From DATLFA01 sp039934635 (GTDB taxonomy: Bacteria; Actinomycetota; Acidimicrobiia; Acidimicrobiales; WLNW01), in assembly GCA_039934635.1 (NCBI GenBank), contig JBDTLT010000004.1:32187-96186 (forward strand): a stretch of DNA of 64,000 bases. The letters run 5' to 3'. The notes below the pieces were generated by a model, which searched no databases, was not told where the DNA came from, and worked only from the letters and a program-made list of their open reading frames with translations. The first letter of the stretch is position 1, and every line of letters begins with the position of its first letter. Positions 35,286-44,547 of the stretch are shown piece by piece. The translations under genes and the position numbers were made by a program.

Positions 35286-36451
35286 ACGTGGCTGTCTTCG
35301 CCATCATCTCGGGCGGTGGCACTGCGGGTCACGTCGTGCCCGGCCTCGCAGTCGCGGATGCGCTGGTCGGGCGCGGCCATGATCAGTCGTCGATCCACTA
35401 CGTCGGTAGCGCGCGCGGTGTCGAGCGCACGATGGTGCCCGACGCGGGCTACCCACTGACGCTGCTGCCCGGCCGCGGGATACAACGCCGACTCACCGTC
35501 GACAACGTCGGCGCGTCGATCGGCTTGTTGCGAGCGATCATTCGTGCGGCGCGTCTCGTGCGCCGCGAGCGCCCGGCGGTGCTGCTCGCGCTGGGCGGCT
35601 ACGCCAGCGTGCCCGCCGCGCTCGGGGCGGCGCTGTGGCGTGTCCCGATCGTGGTCGCGGAACAGAACGCCGTTCCCGGTGCAGCCAACCGCCTGGTGGC
35701 ACGGTTCGCAAAGGCCAGTGCCGTGTCGTTCCCGAACACGCCGTTGCCGCGTGCAACCCTCACGGGCAATCCGGTGCGGTCAGAGGTCCGGATGCTCGCG
35801 ACTTCGCGGGATCGCGCTGCGGCACGGGCGTCGGTCGGTCTCGAGGGCGACGACAATCGCGTGCTGATCGTTGCGTTCGGCGGATCACTCGGGGCACGCC
35901 GCATCAACGAAGCGATCCTCTCGCTGGCGCAATCGTGGGCCGACCGTGACGACGTGGCGCTACGCCACGTGATCGGCGATCGCGACTGGACCGGGGCGAC
36001 CGAGCGCGTGTCCGCTCTCCATCGCGAACTCGACTTGCGCCGCCACGCCGGCGAGCCCGCGCTGCGCTACGACGCGGTCCGCTATGAACACGACATGCCG
36101 ACGGTCTACGCCGCGGCCGACCTGATCGTGTGTCGATCGGGCGCATCCACGGTTGCCGAGCTGGCGGTCGCCGGCCTCCCTTCGGTGCTGGTGCCACTGC
36201 CGCATGCACCGGGCGACCATCAGACCGCCAACGCGCGAGCGATGGTCGACGCGGGGGGAGCGTTGTTGCTGCGCGATGCCGACGCCACGGCCGGACGTGT
36301 CGCCGAGTTGCTCGACTCCCTCGTGCGCGATCGTGACCGGCGGGACCAAATGGCCGCAGGCGCACGATCATTGGCGCGGCCGGATGCGGCCGAACGAGTC
36401 GCCGATCTCGTCGAGCTACATGCTCGGCCCCCGCGCGCGCGGCGGCAGTGA
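35282..36451 (+). CDS. murG: Lipid II synthase MurG
   Basis: 389 residues from GTG at 35282. GT28 family: N-terminal acceptor loop SGGGTAGHVVPGLAVADAL, ALGGYASVPAALGA, AEQNAVPGAANRLVARFAK and C-terminal donor site (VCRSGASTVAELAVAGLPS, HQTANARAM). Adds GlcNAc to lipid I at the inner membrane face. Followed 43 bp later by murC. Confidence 0.95.
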   Translation: MNVAVFAIISGGGTAGHVVPGLAVADALVGRGHDQSSIHYVGSARGVERTMVPDAGYPLTLLPGRGIQRRLTVDNVGASIGLLRAIIRAARLVRRERPAVLLALGGYASVPAALGAALWRVPIVVAEQNAVPGAANRLVARFAKASAVSFPNTPLPRATLTGNPVRSEVRMLATSRDRAAARASVGLEGDDNRVLIVAFGGSLGARRINEAILSLAQSWADRDDVALRHVIGDRDWTGATERVSALHRELDLRRHAGEPALRYDAVRYEHDMPTVYAAADLIVCRSGASTVAELAVAGLPSVLVPLPHAPGDHQTANARAMVDAGGALLLRDADATAGRVAELLDSLVRDRDRRDQMAAGARSLARPDAAERVADLVELHARPPRARRQ

Positions 36452-36494
36452 GGATCACCGTGGACGATGGCGGCAGCAACCAAGATGGTCGGTC

Positions 36495-37928
36495 GTGAAC
36501 GACGCAGTTAGCGCCCCGAGCACCGACTTCGACCTGTCGCTGCCCTTGCGCGTCCACATCGTGGGCATCGGCGGTGCCGGCATGAGCGCGATCGCGTCGG
36601 TTCTCGCGGCGATGGGTCACCACGTGACCGGCAGTGATCTGAAGGAGTCGCCCGGCCTCGATCGGCTGCGCGCCCTCGGCGTGGGCATCGACGTGGGCCA
36701 CGACGCCGCGCATATCGGCGACGCCCAGCTCGTCACCGTGTCGACCGCGATCCCGCCGCGCAATCCCGAGATCCGCGCCGCGCGCGCTCGAGGCATACCG
36801 GTACTGCGCCGTGCCGAGACGCTGGCGTTGCTGTCGCGCACGCGTCGGTCGATTGCGGTCGCGGGCACGCACGGCAAGACGACGACCTCCTCGATGCTCG
36901 CGCTCGCGCTCGTCGAAGCCGGTCTGCGACCTTCGTTCATCATTGGCGGCGATGTCAACGAGATCGGGTCGGGCGCCGTGTGGGACAGCGGCGACCCCTT
37001 CGTGATCGAAGCGGACGAGAGTGACGGCACCTTTCTCGAGATCGATGCCGACACGGTGATCGTCACCAACATCGAGCCGGACCACATCGACCACTACGGC
37101 AGCTTCGCCAACCTCGAGGCGGCATTCGAACGGTTCGTCCGTGCCGCATCGAGCTCGCGCGTACTGTGCGCCGACGACGCGAACACCCGCGCGCTCATCC
37201 AACGGCTGCGCGCCGATGGTGTCGCGCTGGTCTCCTACGGCACGGCCGACGACGCCGACATCCGCATCACCGCCATCGAGCGCGGGCCGCAGAACACGCG
37301 GGCGCAGCTAGTTCGCGGCGCCGAGGAGATCGGCCTGCTCGAGTTACCCGTGCCCGGCTTGCACAACCTGCGCAACGCGACTGCAGCGATGACGGCTGCG
37401 CTCGAAGTGGGCGCGTCGTTCGACGCGGCACGGCGCGCGCTGGGTCGCTTCGGCGGAGTCGCCCGACGATTCGAACACCGTGGTGAGGTCGCGGGCATCA
37501 CGTTCGTGGACGACTACGCGCACCTCGCCACCGAAGTACGCGCCGCGCTCGAAGCGGCCCGCTCCGGGAACTACCGACGCGTGGTGTGCGTGTTCCAACC
37601 GCATCGCTACACGCGTACTCGTTCGCTTTGGCAGAGCTTTGCCGACTCATTCGTCGACGCGGACCTGCTCGTCATCACCGACGTCTATCCGTCGAACGAA
37701 CGGCCCATCCCCGGCATCACCGGCAAGCTCGTCGTCAACGCCGTACTCGACGAACACCCGTGGGCCCGTGTCGCCTACCTGCCGTTCCGCCGCGATGTCG
37801 TGCGCTACCTCGTCGACGAGTTGCGACCCGGCGATATCTGCCTGAGCCTCGGCGCGGGCGACCTGACGTTGCTGCCCGACGAGCTGCAACCGCTACTCGC
37901 CGCCAAACACGCAGTGGTCGCGCGATGA
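36495..37928 (+). CDS. murC: UDP-MurNAc L-alanine ligase MurC
   Basis: 477 residues from GTG at 36495 (VNDAVSAPSTDFDLSLPLRV). GIGGAGMSAIASVL and TGSDLKESP mark the UDP-binding domain, AGTHGKTTTSSML the P-loop, EADESDGTFL and the DYAHLATEV segment the catalytic core. Catalyses addition of the first alanine to UDP-MurNAc. Overlaps murB (ATGA). Confidence 0.95.
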   Translation: MNDAVSAPSTDFDLSLPLRVHIVGIGGAGMSAIASVLAAMGHHVTGSDLKESPGLDRLRALGVGIDVGHDAAHIGDAQLVTVSTAIPPRNPEIRAARARGIPVLRRAETLALLSRTRRSIAVAGTHGKTTTSSMLALALVEAGLRPSFIIGGDVNEIGSGAVWDSGDPFVIEADESDGTFLEIDADTVIVTNIEPDHIDHYGSFANLEAAFERFVRAASSSRVLCADDANTRALIQRLRADGVALVSYGTADDADIRITAIERGPQNTRAQLVRGAEEIGLLELPVPGLHNLRNATAAMTAALEVGASFDAARRALGRFGGVARRFEHRGEVAGITFVDDYAHLATEVRAALEAARSGNYRRVVCVFQPHRYTRTRSLWQSFADSFVDADLLVITDVYPSNERPIPGITGKLVVNAVLDEHPWARVAYLPFRRDVVRYLVDELRPGDICLSLGAGDLTLLPDELQPLLAAKHAVVAR

Positions 37929-38857
37929 GCGCCGCCGCGGCCGTTGCCTGTGCCCGTGACGCATTCGCGCGCTCGCCGCGCGCGTTGCCCGTCGAGAACG
38001 ATCGCCCGCTCGGGCCGATGACGACTTATCGAGTGGGTGGCGCAGCCGACCTGTTCGTATCGTGCACGAGCCCCGACGCCCTCATCGAGGTCGCGAGAGT
38101 CGTCGCGCTCTCGGGCATCGACGTGCTCGTGCTCGGCAACGGCTCGAATGTGCTCGTGGCGGACGAGGGGTTTCGGGGCATCGCCATCGTGCTCGGTGAC
38201 GCGTTCGACTTCGTCGTGCTCGTGGGGCGCGAGCTGCGCGCCGGTGGTGCCACGAGTCTGCCGGTGGCGGCGCGGCGCAGCGCGGCCGCCGGGCTCGCCG
38301 GTTTCGAATGGGCCGTCGGTGTGCCCGGCACGATCGGTGGCGCGGTGCGCATGAACGCCGGGGGCCACGGCTCGGACATCGAAGGTTCGTTGATCTCGGC
38401 CGACGTCGTCGACTTGCGCAACGCCACCCGCACGACCCGTTCGGTCGGGCAACTCGATCTGCGCTATCGCCACTCGAACCTCACGCCCACCGATGTCGTC
38501 GTCGAGGCGCACTTTGCGCTCGCGCCCGGTGATCCGATTCGCAGCGAGTCCGAGATCGCCGAGATCGTCCGCTGGCGGCGCGAGAATCAACCGGGTGGGC
38601 AGAATGCGGGATCGGTCTTCACCAACCCGCACGGCGACTCGGCGGGCCGATTGATCGACACCGCGGGCTGCAAGGGCTTGCGGCACGGCACGGCACGCGT
38701 GTCGGCCAAGCACGCAAACTTCTTCATCGCCGACGACGGGGGGTCGGCCGACGATGTCTTCGCGCTGATGCGGGAAGTGCGCCGGCGCGTGCGTGACGTC
38801 CATGGCATCGAACTGAGCGCCGAGACACAGCTCGTGGGCTTCCCGGAAGGACTCTGA
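37925..38857 (+). CDS. murB: UDP-N-acetylenolpyruvoylglucosamine reductase MurB
   Basis: 310 residues. FAD loops MTTYRVGGAADLFVS and LGNGSNVLVADEGF, the substrate-binding arginine region LRYRHSNL, the proton-donor serine in NAGSVFTNPHG and the C-terminal glutamate in SAETQLVGF. Reduces the enolpyruvyl group to make UDP-MurNAc. Start at the overlap with murC. Confidence 0.94.
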   Translation: MSAAAAVACARDAFARSPRALPVENDRPLGPMTTYRVGGAADLFVSCTSPDALIEVARVVALSGIDVLVLGNGSNVLVADEGFRGIAIVLGDAFDFVVLVGRELRAGGATSLPVAARRSAAAGLAGFEWAVGVPGTIGGAVRMNAGGHGSDIEGSLISADVVDLRNATRTTRSVGQLDLRYRHSNLTPTDVVVEAHFALAPGDPIRSESEIAEIVRWRRENQPGGQNAGSVFTNPHGDSAGRLIDTAGCKGLRHGTARVSAKHANFFIADDGGSADDVFALMREVRRRVRDVHGIELSAETQLVGFPEGL

Positions 38858-38865
38858 ACGGCAAC

Positions 38866-39711
38866 ATGACCGACCAACGTGAGGTCGATCTCGACCAACG
38901 CAACCCGCGCCCGACGCCGCGTCAGACCGTTCGCTTCGCCGAACTGCCCGACGACGATTGGCGACCGGCGACGCCGTGGCTCGCGAATATCGGCGAACGC
39001 GTGACTCGCCGGCAGCTGATCTTTGCGCTGGTGGTACTCGCGCTATGCGCCACGTTCGGCGGCTACGGCTTGACCCGCAGCCCGTTGCTCGACCTCGACC
39101 GCATCGAAGTCGAGGGCGTCGAACACACTTCACCCGACGCCGTGCGCGACGCGTCGGGGCTCGATCTGCACGTCGCGCTCACCGACCTCGACCTCAGCGG
39201 TGCGCGCGCCGCGATCGCCGCATTGCCGTGGGTGGAGGAAGTGCACATCGCGCGTCGTTGGCCCGCCACCGCGGCGATCCGCGTCGTCGAGCGGGTTCCG
39301 GTCGCGTCGGTGCGCGCGCCCGACGGCATCGTGCTCGTCGACAAGACCGCCCGCGTGCTCGACCGTGTCGAGTCCCCGCCGGCAGGGCTGCCCCGGCTCA
39401 TCGTGATCGACCCTGCGGTCGCGCCCGGTCAGACACAACCGCACGTCGCGGCACTGCTGTCGATCGCCATCCAGCTGACGCCCGAACTGCGGGCCTGGGT
39501 GAATTCGCTCACCGTCGGTCCCGACGGAACCCCCCAATTGCGACTCCGCGACGACGTTCCGGTGATCTTCGGCGACACGGTGCGCATCAGCGAGAAGTTG
39601 ATCGATCTGTCGACCGTATTGACACGGGTTGAGCTGAAAGGCATCTGCCGGATCGACATCAGTGCGGTCCACAACCCGTCGGTCGCCCGTGTGCCGAACT
39701 GCACCGTATGA
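38866..39711 (+). CDS. ftsQ: FtsQ/DivIB division protein
   Basis: 281 residues. Cytoplasmic N-terminus of about 50 residues, one membrane span (about 52-70, FALVVLALCATFGGYGL), a POTRA domain starting LLDLDRIEVEGVEHTSPDAV, then the beta domain (LPWVEEVHIARRWPATAAIRVVE is read across these two). It scaffolds FtsL, FtsB and FtsI at the septum. It sits directly before ftsZ, as usual in actinobacteria without ftsA. Confidence 0.9.
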   Translation: MTDQREVDLDQRNPRPTPRQTVRFAELPDDDWRPATPWLANIGERVTRRQLIFALVVLALCATFGGYGLTRSPLLDLDRIEVEGVEHTSPDAVRDASGLDLHVALTDLDLSGARAAIAALPWVEEVHIARRWPATAAIRVVERVPVASVRAPDGIVLVDKTARVLDRVESPPAGLPRLIVIDPAVAPGQTQPHVAALLSIAIQLTPELRAWVNSLTVGPDGTPQLRLRDDVPVIFGDTVRISEKLIDLSTVLTRVELKGICRIDISAVHNPSVARVPNCTV

Positions 39712-39906
39712 GTCGCCGGATCGGGGTCGAGGGCGCCCGCAACCGGAAAATAGCGGATTGTGCTGCGCTGTTCCGCCCGTTGTGGCCGCATTTCAAGTAC
39801 CGTCAGTCGGTACCGCCGGCGGCCGGCGCTCTCCTTGCCGATGGCAATGGGCCAGCTCATTCCGGTCGCCCGGGCGGTCGGCATACCCCTGGAGGTCGCG
39901 TCACAA

Positions 39907-41010
39907 ATGCCGGGTAACCCACAGAACTATCTCGCGGTGATCAAAGTCGTCGGTGTTGGCGGCGGCGGGGTCAACGCGGTGAATCGCATGATCGATGCCG
40001 GACTCAAAGGCGTCGAATTCATCGCGGTCAACACCGACGCGCAGGCGCTGCTCATGAGCGACGCCGACGTCAAGCTCGACATCGGTCGTGAGTTGACAAG
40101 GGGACTCGGTGCCGGCAGCGATCCCGAGGTGGGCCGCCAGGCCGCCGACGATCACCGCAACGAGATCGAACAGGCGCTGCAGGGCGCGGACATGATCTTC
40201 ATCACCGCCGGCAAGGGCGGCGGTACCGGTACCGGCGCCGCGCCGGTGATCGCCGAGGTCTCGAAGGGCATCGGTGCCCTCACCATCGGCGTGGTCACCC
40301 GGCCGTTCACGTTCGAGGGCCGGCGCCGTTCGGTGCAGGCCGAGGGCGGCATCCAGCGCCTGAAAGAAAAGGTCGACACCCTCATCGTCATCCCGAACGA
40401 CCGCCTGCTCACGGTGGCCAACGAGAAGACGTCGGTGCTCAACGCGTTCAAGATGGCCGACGAGGTGTTGTTGCAGGGCGTGCAGGGCATCACCGACCTC
40501 ATCACGACACCTGGTTTGATCAACACCGATTTCGCCGATGTTCGGATGATCATGAAAGACGCCGGCTCTGCCCTCATGGGCATCGGCCACTCACGCGGCG
40601 ACGGTCGTGCGGTTTCGGCCGCTCGGTCTGCCATCTCGAGCCCGTTGCTCGAGGCGTCGATCGAAGGCGCGCGGGGCATTCTGCTCAACATCTCCGGTGG
40701 CAGCGACATGACCCTCTTCGAGGTCAACGAAGCGGCCGAGATCATCCACGGGGTGGCCCATCCCGACGCCAACATCATCTTCGGGGCCGTCATCGATGAC
40801 GAGATGGGCGACGAGATCCGCGTCACCGTCATCGCCGCCGGGTTCGACCGCTACGACGATCCGCGCACGGCCAAGACCACGCGCACGACGCCGCGCTCGC
40901 CTATTACTGCGGGCGGTTTCGAAGACCGGCCAATCGCCGATCCCTTCGCCGAAGCCGACGATTTCAACGACGGCGACGACGACTTCGACGTGCCGTCCTT
41001 CTTGAAGTAA
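39907..41010 (+). CDS. ftsZ: Cell division GTPase FtsZ
   Basis: 367 residues from ATG at 39907 (MPGNPQNYLAVIKVVGVGGG), preferred over upstream in-frame starts because the family starts here and GGAGG (39891-39895) precedes it by 11 nt. Tubulin signature GGGTGTGAAPV, T7 loop with NTDFADVR, and the conserved C-terminal peptide DDFDVPSFLK that docks SepF. Forms the Z ring. No ftsA is present. Confidence 0.96.
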   Translation: MPGNPQNYLAVIKVVGVGGGGVNAVNRMIDAGLKGVEFIAVNTDAQALLMSDADVKLDIGRELTRGLGAGSDPEVGRQAADDHRNEIEQALQGADMIFITAGKGGGTGTGAAPVIAEVSKGIGALTIGVVTRPFTFEGRRRSVQAEGGIQRLKEKVDTLIVIPNDRLLTVANEKTSVLNAFKMADEVLLQGVQGITDLITTPGLINTDFADVRMIMKDAGSALMGIGHSRGDGRAVSAARSAISSPLLEASIEGARGILLNISGGSDMTLFEVNEAAEIIHGVAHPDANIIFGAVIDDEMGDEIRVTVIAAGFDRYDDPRTAKTTRTTPRSPITAGGFEDRPIADPFAEADDFNDGDDDFDVPSFLK

Positions 41011-41019
41011 CCGCGCGCG

Positions 41020-41694
41020 GTGCTGCTCCGCTCTGTCGCGCTCGGCGACGGCAGCGTCGTGCATGCTGCGTTCTCGCGTCGCCTCGACGGCGACTTCGCT
41101 GACGGCGCGGCGCCTCCCGGTGTCGGCCCGGCAGTGGCCCACACGTGGCTGCGCCAACCACACGGTGCCGCGGTCGTGACAGTCGACGCGCCAGGCGCGC
41201 GCTGTGGTGCGTCCGCGGATGCGGCCGTCACCGCGTGTGCCGGGATGCCACTCACGATTCGCACTGCCGACTGCGCGCCAATCGCCATCTTTTCGAGCAA
41301 CGGCGTGATCGGCGCAGTGCACGCCGGATGGCACGGTGTCGTCGCGGGTGTGATCGAGGCGTGCGTCAACACGATGCGCGAGAGGGGAGCGCGCGATCTT
41401 CGGGCCATCCTCGGGCCGTGCATTCACGCCGAGTGCTACGAGTTCGGGCGCGACGATCTCGTACGGGTCGTCGACGTCGTCGGTGACGGCGCGATCGGCG
41501 TCACTCGCGGCGGAGCGATCGCATTGGATCTGCCCGCCGCGGTAGCGTCCGCTCTGCAGCGAGCGGAGGTGAAATTGTCCGACCGCATCGACGAATGCAC
41601 CGCGTGCCATCCACTCGACTACTACAGCCATCGCGCTCGAGCCGAGCGCGAACGGCATGTGATGGTGCTGTGGCGCGACTCGGCGAGCCGATGA
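41020..41694 (+). CDS. pgeF: Laccase-domain protein PgeF (YfiH family)
   Basis: 224 residues from GTG. Metal ligands in TADCAPIAIF, VHAGWHGVVAG and the segment GPCIHAECYEFG match the family. These enzymes have been described as peptidoglycan editing factors and as purine-nucleoside-modifying enzymes; the position next to ftsZ favours a wall-related role. The ATGA overlap with the yggS gene is preserved. Confidence 0.87.
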   Translation: MLLRSVALGDGSVVHAAFSRRLDGDFADGAAPPGVGPAVAHTWLRQPHGAAVVTVDAPGARCGASADAAVTACAGMPLTIRTADCAPIAIFSSNGVIGAVHAGWHGVVAGVIEACVNTMRERGARDLRAILGPCIHAECYEFGRDDLVRVVDVVGDGAIGVTRGGAIALDLPAAVASALQRAEVKLSDRIDECTACHPLDYYSHRARAERERHVMVLWRDSASR

Positions 41695-42380
41695 CGATCG
41701 ACCCTGCCGCAGTCGCGCGCAACATCGCCGCGGTACGGGCGGCAGTCGCGGCGCGGACCGATCGACCGGTGCGCCTCGTTGCGGTGACGAAGGGGTTCGA
41801 CGAGCAGGCGGTGATGGCCGCGTTGGCCGCCGGGGCCGACGGCATCGGCGAGAACTACGCGCAGGAAATGGTGGCCAAAGCCGCGGCGCTCGCAGGCCCC
41901 GTCGCCGAGACGGTCCCAGGGCCAGAGCGGCCCTTTTCCGCGCGGATACCTTGGCACTTCATCGGTCAACTGCAGCGCAACAAGGTGAAGGCGATCGTGC
42001 CGTTGGGGGTGGCGTTGTGGCAGACCATCGACCGCCTCGATCTGGCGCGCGAACTGGCCCGCCGGCAACCCGGGGCGACCGTGCTGGTACAGGTGAACAC
42101 CACCGGGGAGGCGCAAAAAGGTGGCTGCGAGCCGGGTGAGGCGGCAGTGCTGGTGGCCGATTGCGGGGGACTCGGCCTGACGGTGACCGGTTTGATGACG
42201 GTCGGCCCGACGGGGCCCGCCGAGGGGGCTCGAGCGGGGTTCCGGCGGCTACGTCAGATGGCCAACGACCTCGGGCTGGCCGATTGCTCGATGGGGATGT
42301 CCGCCGACTTGGAGGTCGCGGTGGACGAGGGCGCCACCATCGTTCGGCTCGGATCGCGATTGTTCGGCCCGAGAGGGTGA
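41691..42380 (+). CDS. YggS-family PLP-binding protein
   Basis: 229 residues from ATG at 41691. Fold-type III barrel with PLP lysine in VRLVAVTKGF (Lys34), IGENYAQE, WHFIGQLQRNKVK and the C-terminal GATIVRLGSRLFGPR. Controls PLP homeostasis, with no enzymatic reaction known. Typical dcw position between pgeF and sepF. Confidence 0.93.
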   Translation: MTIDPAAVARNIAAVRAAVAARTDRPVRLVAVTKGFDEQAVMAALAAGADGIGENYAQEMVAKAAALAGPVAETVPGPERPFSARIPWHFIGQLQRNKVKAIVPLGVALWQTIDRLDLARELARRQPGATVLVQVNTTGEAQKGGCEPGEAAVLVADCGGLGLTVTGLMTVGPTGPAEGARAGFRRLRQMANDLGLADCSMGMSADLEVAVDEGATIVRLGSRLFGPRG

Positions 42381-42445
42381 ATTCTGGGCATTCGTGCCCT
42401 TCTCGATGTGCTATCGGCCAACTACACTCCTGCCCGGAGGGTCGC

Positions 42446-42985
42446 ATGGCGTCGATGTTGAAGAGAACGATGTTGTATCTCGGGCTCGCGCCCGACGAAG
42501 AGTACGACAGCGCGTACGACGACCCGTCCGGCCCGGACCCCGAAGTTCGCATCGTCAATCGTCCGACGCCCACGAGCCAGCCCGATGTCGTCAACCGCAC
42601 CGTGCGCGCCGTGCCCATCACCGCGTCGTCCGGTATCACCGGCCGGGACGTGCCCGACGCCGTCGAGTTGCGCCCCATGCGCTCGTCGGTCGTACGCCCG
42701 CTCCCCAAGGCGGCTGCCGCGAAGCCCCACACGATCGCACCGTCGTCGTTCAACGCGGCGCAAGAGGTGGGCGATCGCTTCAAGCAGAACCAGCCCGTCA
42801 TCCTCAATCTCTTCGGCCTCGATCGCGATCTGGCCCGGCGTCTCATCGACTTCGCCAGCGGCGTGTGTTACGCCCTCGGTGGTCAGATGGAAAAGATCAC
42901 CAACGGCGTGTACCTGCTGATTCCGGCCAACGTCGAGGTCTCGCCCGAAGACCGGCGTCGCCTTTCCGAGCGCCCCGGGTCCTGA
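42446..42985 (+). CDS. sepF: Cell division protein SepF
   Basis: 179 residues from ATG at 42446, 5 nt after CGGAGG. N-terminal membrane-binding amphipathic helix (MASMLKRTMLYLGL), a variable linker, and the SepF core NAAQEVGDRFKQNQPVILNL followed by RLIDFASGVCYALGG and KITNGVYLLIP. Anchors FtsZ to the membrane, replacing FtsA in actinobacteria. Confidence 0.95.
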   Translation: MASMLKRTMLYLGLAPDEEYDSAYDDPSGPDPEVRIVNRPTPTSQPDVVNRTVRAVPITASSGITGRDVPDAVELRPMRSSVVRPLPKAAAAKPHTIAPSSFNAAQEVGDRFKQNQPVILNLFGLDRDLARRLIDFASGVCYALGGQMEKITNGVYLLIPANVEVSPEDRRRLSERPGS

Positions 42986-43043
42986 AGCCAGATTCCCTTT
43001 CAGCGTCCCTCGGTTGGTGCCGCAGCGGCAGTACGATCGCGCG

Positions 43044-44420
43044 ATGGACATTACGCCGCAGCTCATTCGTGAGACGACGTTCCACGAATCTCTCCGCGGA
43101 TACAACAAAGAACAAGTAGAGGACTACAAGCAACGCTGGGCCGAAGCGGTGGCCCAACTGCAGGGTCGTCTGATGGAGGCGATCGAGCGCGCCGAGCGCG
43201 CCGAAGCGCGTGCTCTTGTCGCCGCCGGCCGTAGCGAATCCGAAGACGTCCTGCGGCGCACGCTCGTCCTCGCGCAACGCACCGCCGACGCCGCGGTCGC
43301 TGAGGCGCAAGAACAATCGGCGCGTCTCGTGTCCGAAGCGCAAGCAAAAGCGACAGGCATGCTCGACGACGCCGACGAACGTTCGCGCAAGATGGTGGCC
43401 GAGGCCGAAGTCGAAGCGGCGACAGTTCGGGGCCAAGCCGAAGCCGTAGCGCGGGCGCTGAGCGCGGCGGCCGAAGACGAAGCGCGACGCGCCGCCGAGA
43501 GCACGCGGGTGGCGCTGGTCGAAGAAATTCGCTCACTCGAGGCGCGGCGCCGTGGTTTGCTCGACGACGCCACTGCACTCGAACGGCACACCGATACGCA
43601 ACGCCGGGCGCTGCACGACCAAGTGGTGTCGTTGCAGACTGTAGTGACGGCGACTCGCGCCAACGTCGACGACGAGCTGTCGCAGTTGCGCCACGAGATC
43701 GACGCGCGCCGCGATGCGCTCGCCGCCGCTACCGAAGCGCTCCAAGACGAGATGCGGTCGCGCCATCTGGCGCTCGACGACGGCCTCAACCGTCTCCGCG
43801 CGCCGCTCGACGATCCCGACCTCCTGCATGCGGGGCCCGTTCCCGAATTGTCGATCGAGTTGTCACCGCTCGCGAAGGCGCCGGCACCGCCCGCGTCCGC
43901 CGAGTCGTTTGCCGCCGAAGAAGAAGACGACGACGACGAGTACTACGTCGACGACATTGCCGACCTCGACGATGACGATGACGACGATGACGAAGAGTTC
44001 GACGACGACGAGATCTACGCCGAAGACGACCTCGACGATGACGATGATGATGACGATGACCTCGAACAGCCCGCCGACGAGTTGGCACAAGCGCTGCCGG
44101 GCATGGCGGCCGGTGGTGACAACCTGCGGCCGTCCGAGCAGCGACGATCGATCCAACCAACGGTGAGTAGGCCCGCCGACGATGCACTCGAGCCGGCGCG
44201 CTGGGAGCAGCCGCAGTTCGGCATCAACTTGGCGCCGCCCGCTGACGCGCCACCGAATTCGCCCCCGAGTGGCTCGCGTCCTGATCTCTTCAGCGAACGA
44301 CTGCGCCAAGCCGTGACCGACGACGAGGGCTACGAAGACCCGGCGTTCGAGGACAAGGCCACCAAGTTCTTCGAACCCGACGAACCGACGGCCCGTCGTC
44401 GCTTCGGCCGGCGCAGCTGA
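43044..44420 (+). CDS. DivIVA/Wag31-like coiled-coil polar protein
   Basis: 458 residues from ATG at 43044 (MDITPQLIRETTFHESLRGY). The N-terminal DivIVA lipid-binding motif (residues 1-35, including RGYNKEQVEDY) is followed by a long coiled-coil (40-260, Glu/Ala/Arg-rich heptads) and then an unusual stretch of Asp and Glu (about 295-350) before a disordered Pro/Gly-rich tail. Organises polar or septal wall growth. The Asp-rich block is not usual in Wag31. Confidence 0.85.
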   Translation: MDITPQLIRETTFHESLRGYNKEQVEDYKQRWAEAVAQLQGRLMEAIERAERAEARALVAAGRSESEDVLRRTLVLAQRTADAAVAEAQEQSARLVSEAQAKATGMLDDADERSRKMVAEAEVEAATVRGQAEAVARALSAAAEDEARRAAESTRVALVEEIRSLEARRRGLLDDATALERHTDTQRRALHDQVVSLQTVVTATRANVDDELSQLRHEIDARRDALAAATEALQDEMRSRHLALDDGLNRLRAPLDDPDLLHAGPVPELSIELSPLAKAPAPPASAESFAAEEEDDDDEYYVDDIADLDDDDDDDDEEFDDDEIYAEDDLDDDDDDDDDLEQPADELAQALPGMAAGGDNLRPSEQRRSIQPTVSRPADDALEPARWEQPQFGINLAPPADAPPNSPPSGSRPDLFSERLRQAVTDDEGYEDPAFEDKATKFFEPDEPTARRRFGRRS

Positions 44421-44547
44421 CACCAAAACCCGATCCGGGGTGAAAATCGCCCGCTGAGGCGAGATCCGTCTCATTCGCGGCGCGTGCCTCTACACTCCCG
44501 CCGCGGCGAACGACGTGTAATTCCCCCCGTAAGGACGGTCGGCGGCG

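Noticed and set aside
33028..35290. Hidden murF or murD in the dcw gaps.
   Set aside because: Junctions are 4-bp overlaps, so no space remains.
39760..39906. Longer FtsZ start.
   Set aside because: FtsZ family starts just before QNYLAVIKVVG; the upstream residues are Arg/Ser-rich and unrelated, and an RBS precedes 39907.
43917..44070. Repeated GAC/GAT triplets resembling a microsatellite or CRISPR.
   Set aside because: They encode an Asp/Glu-rich segment of the DivIVA-like protein; no spacer structure.
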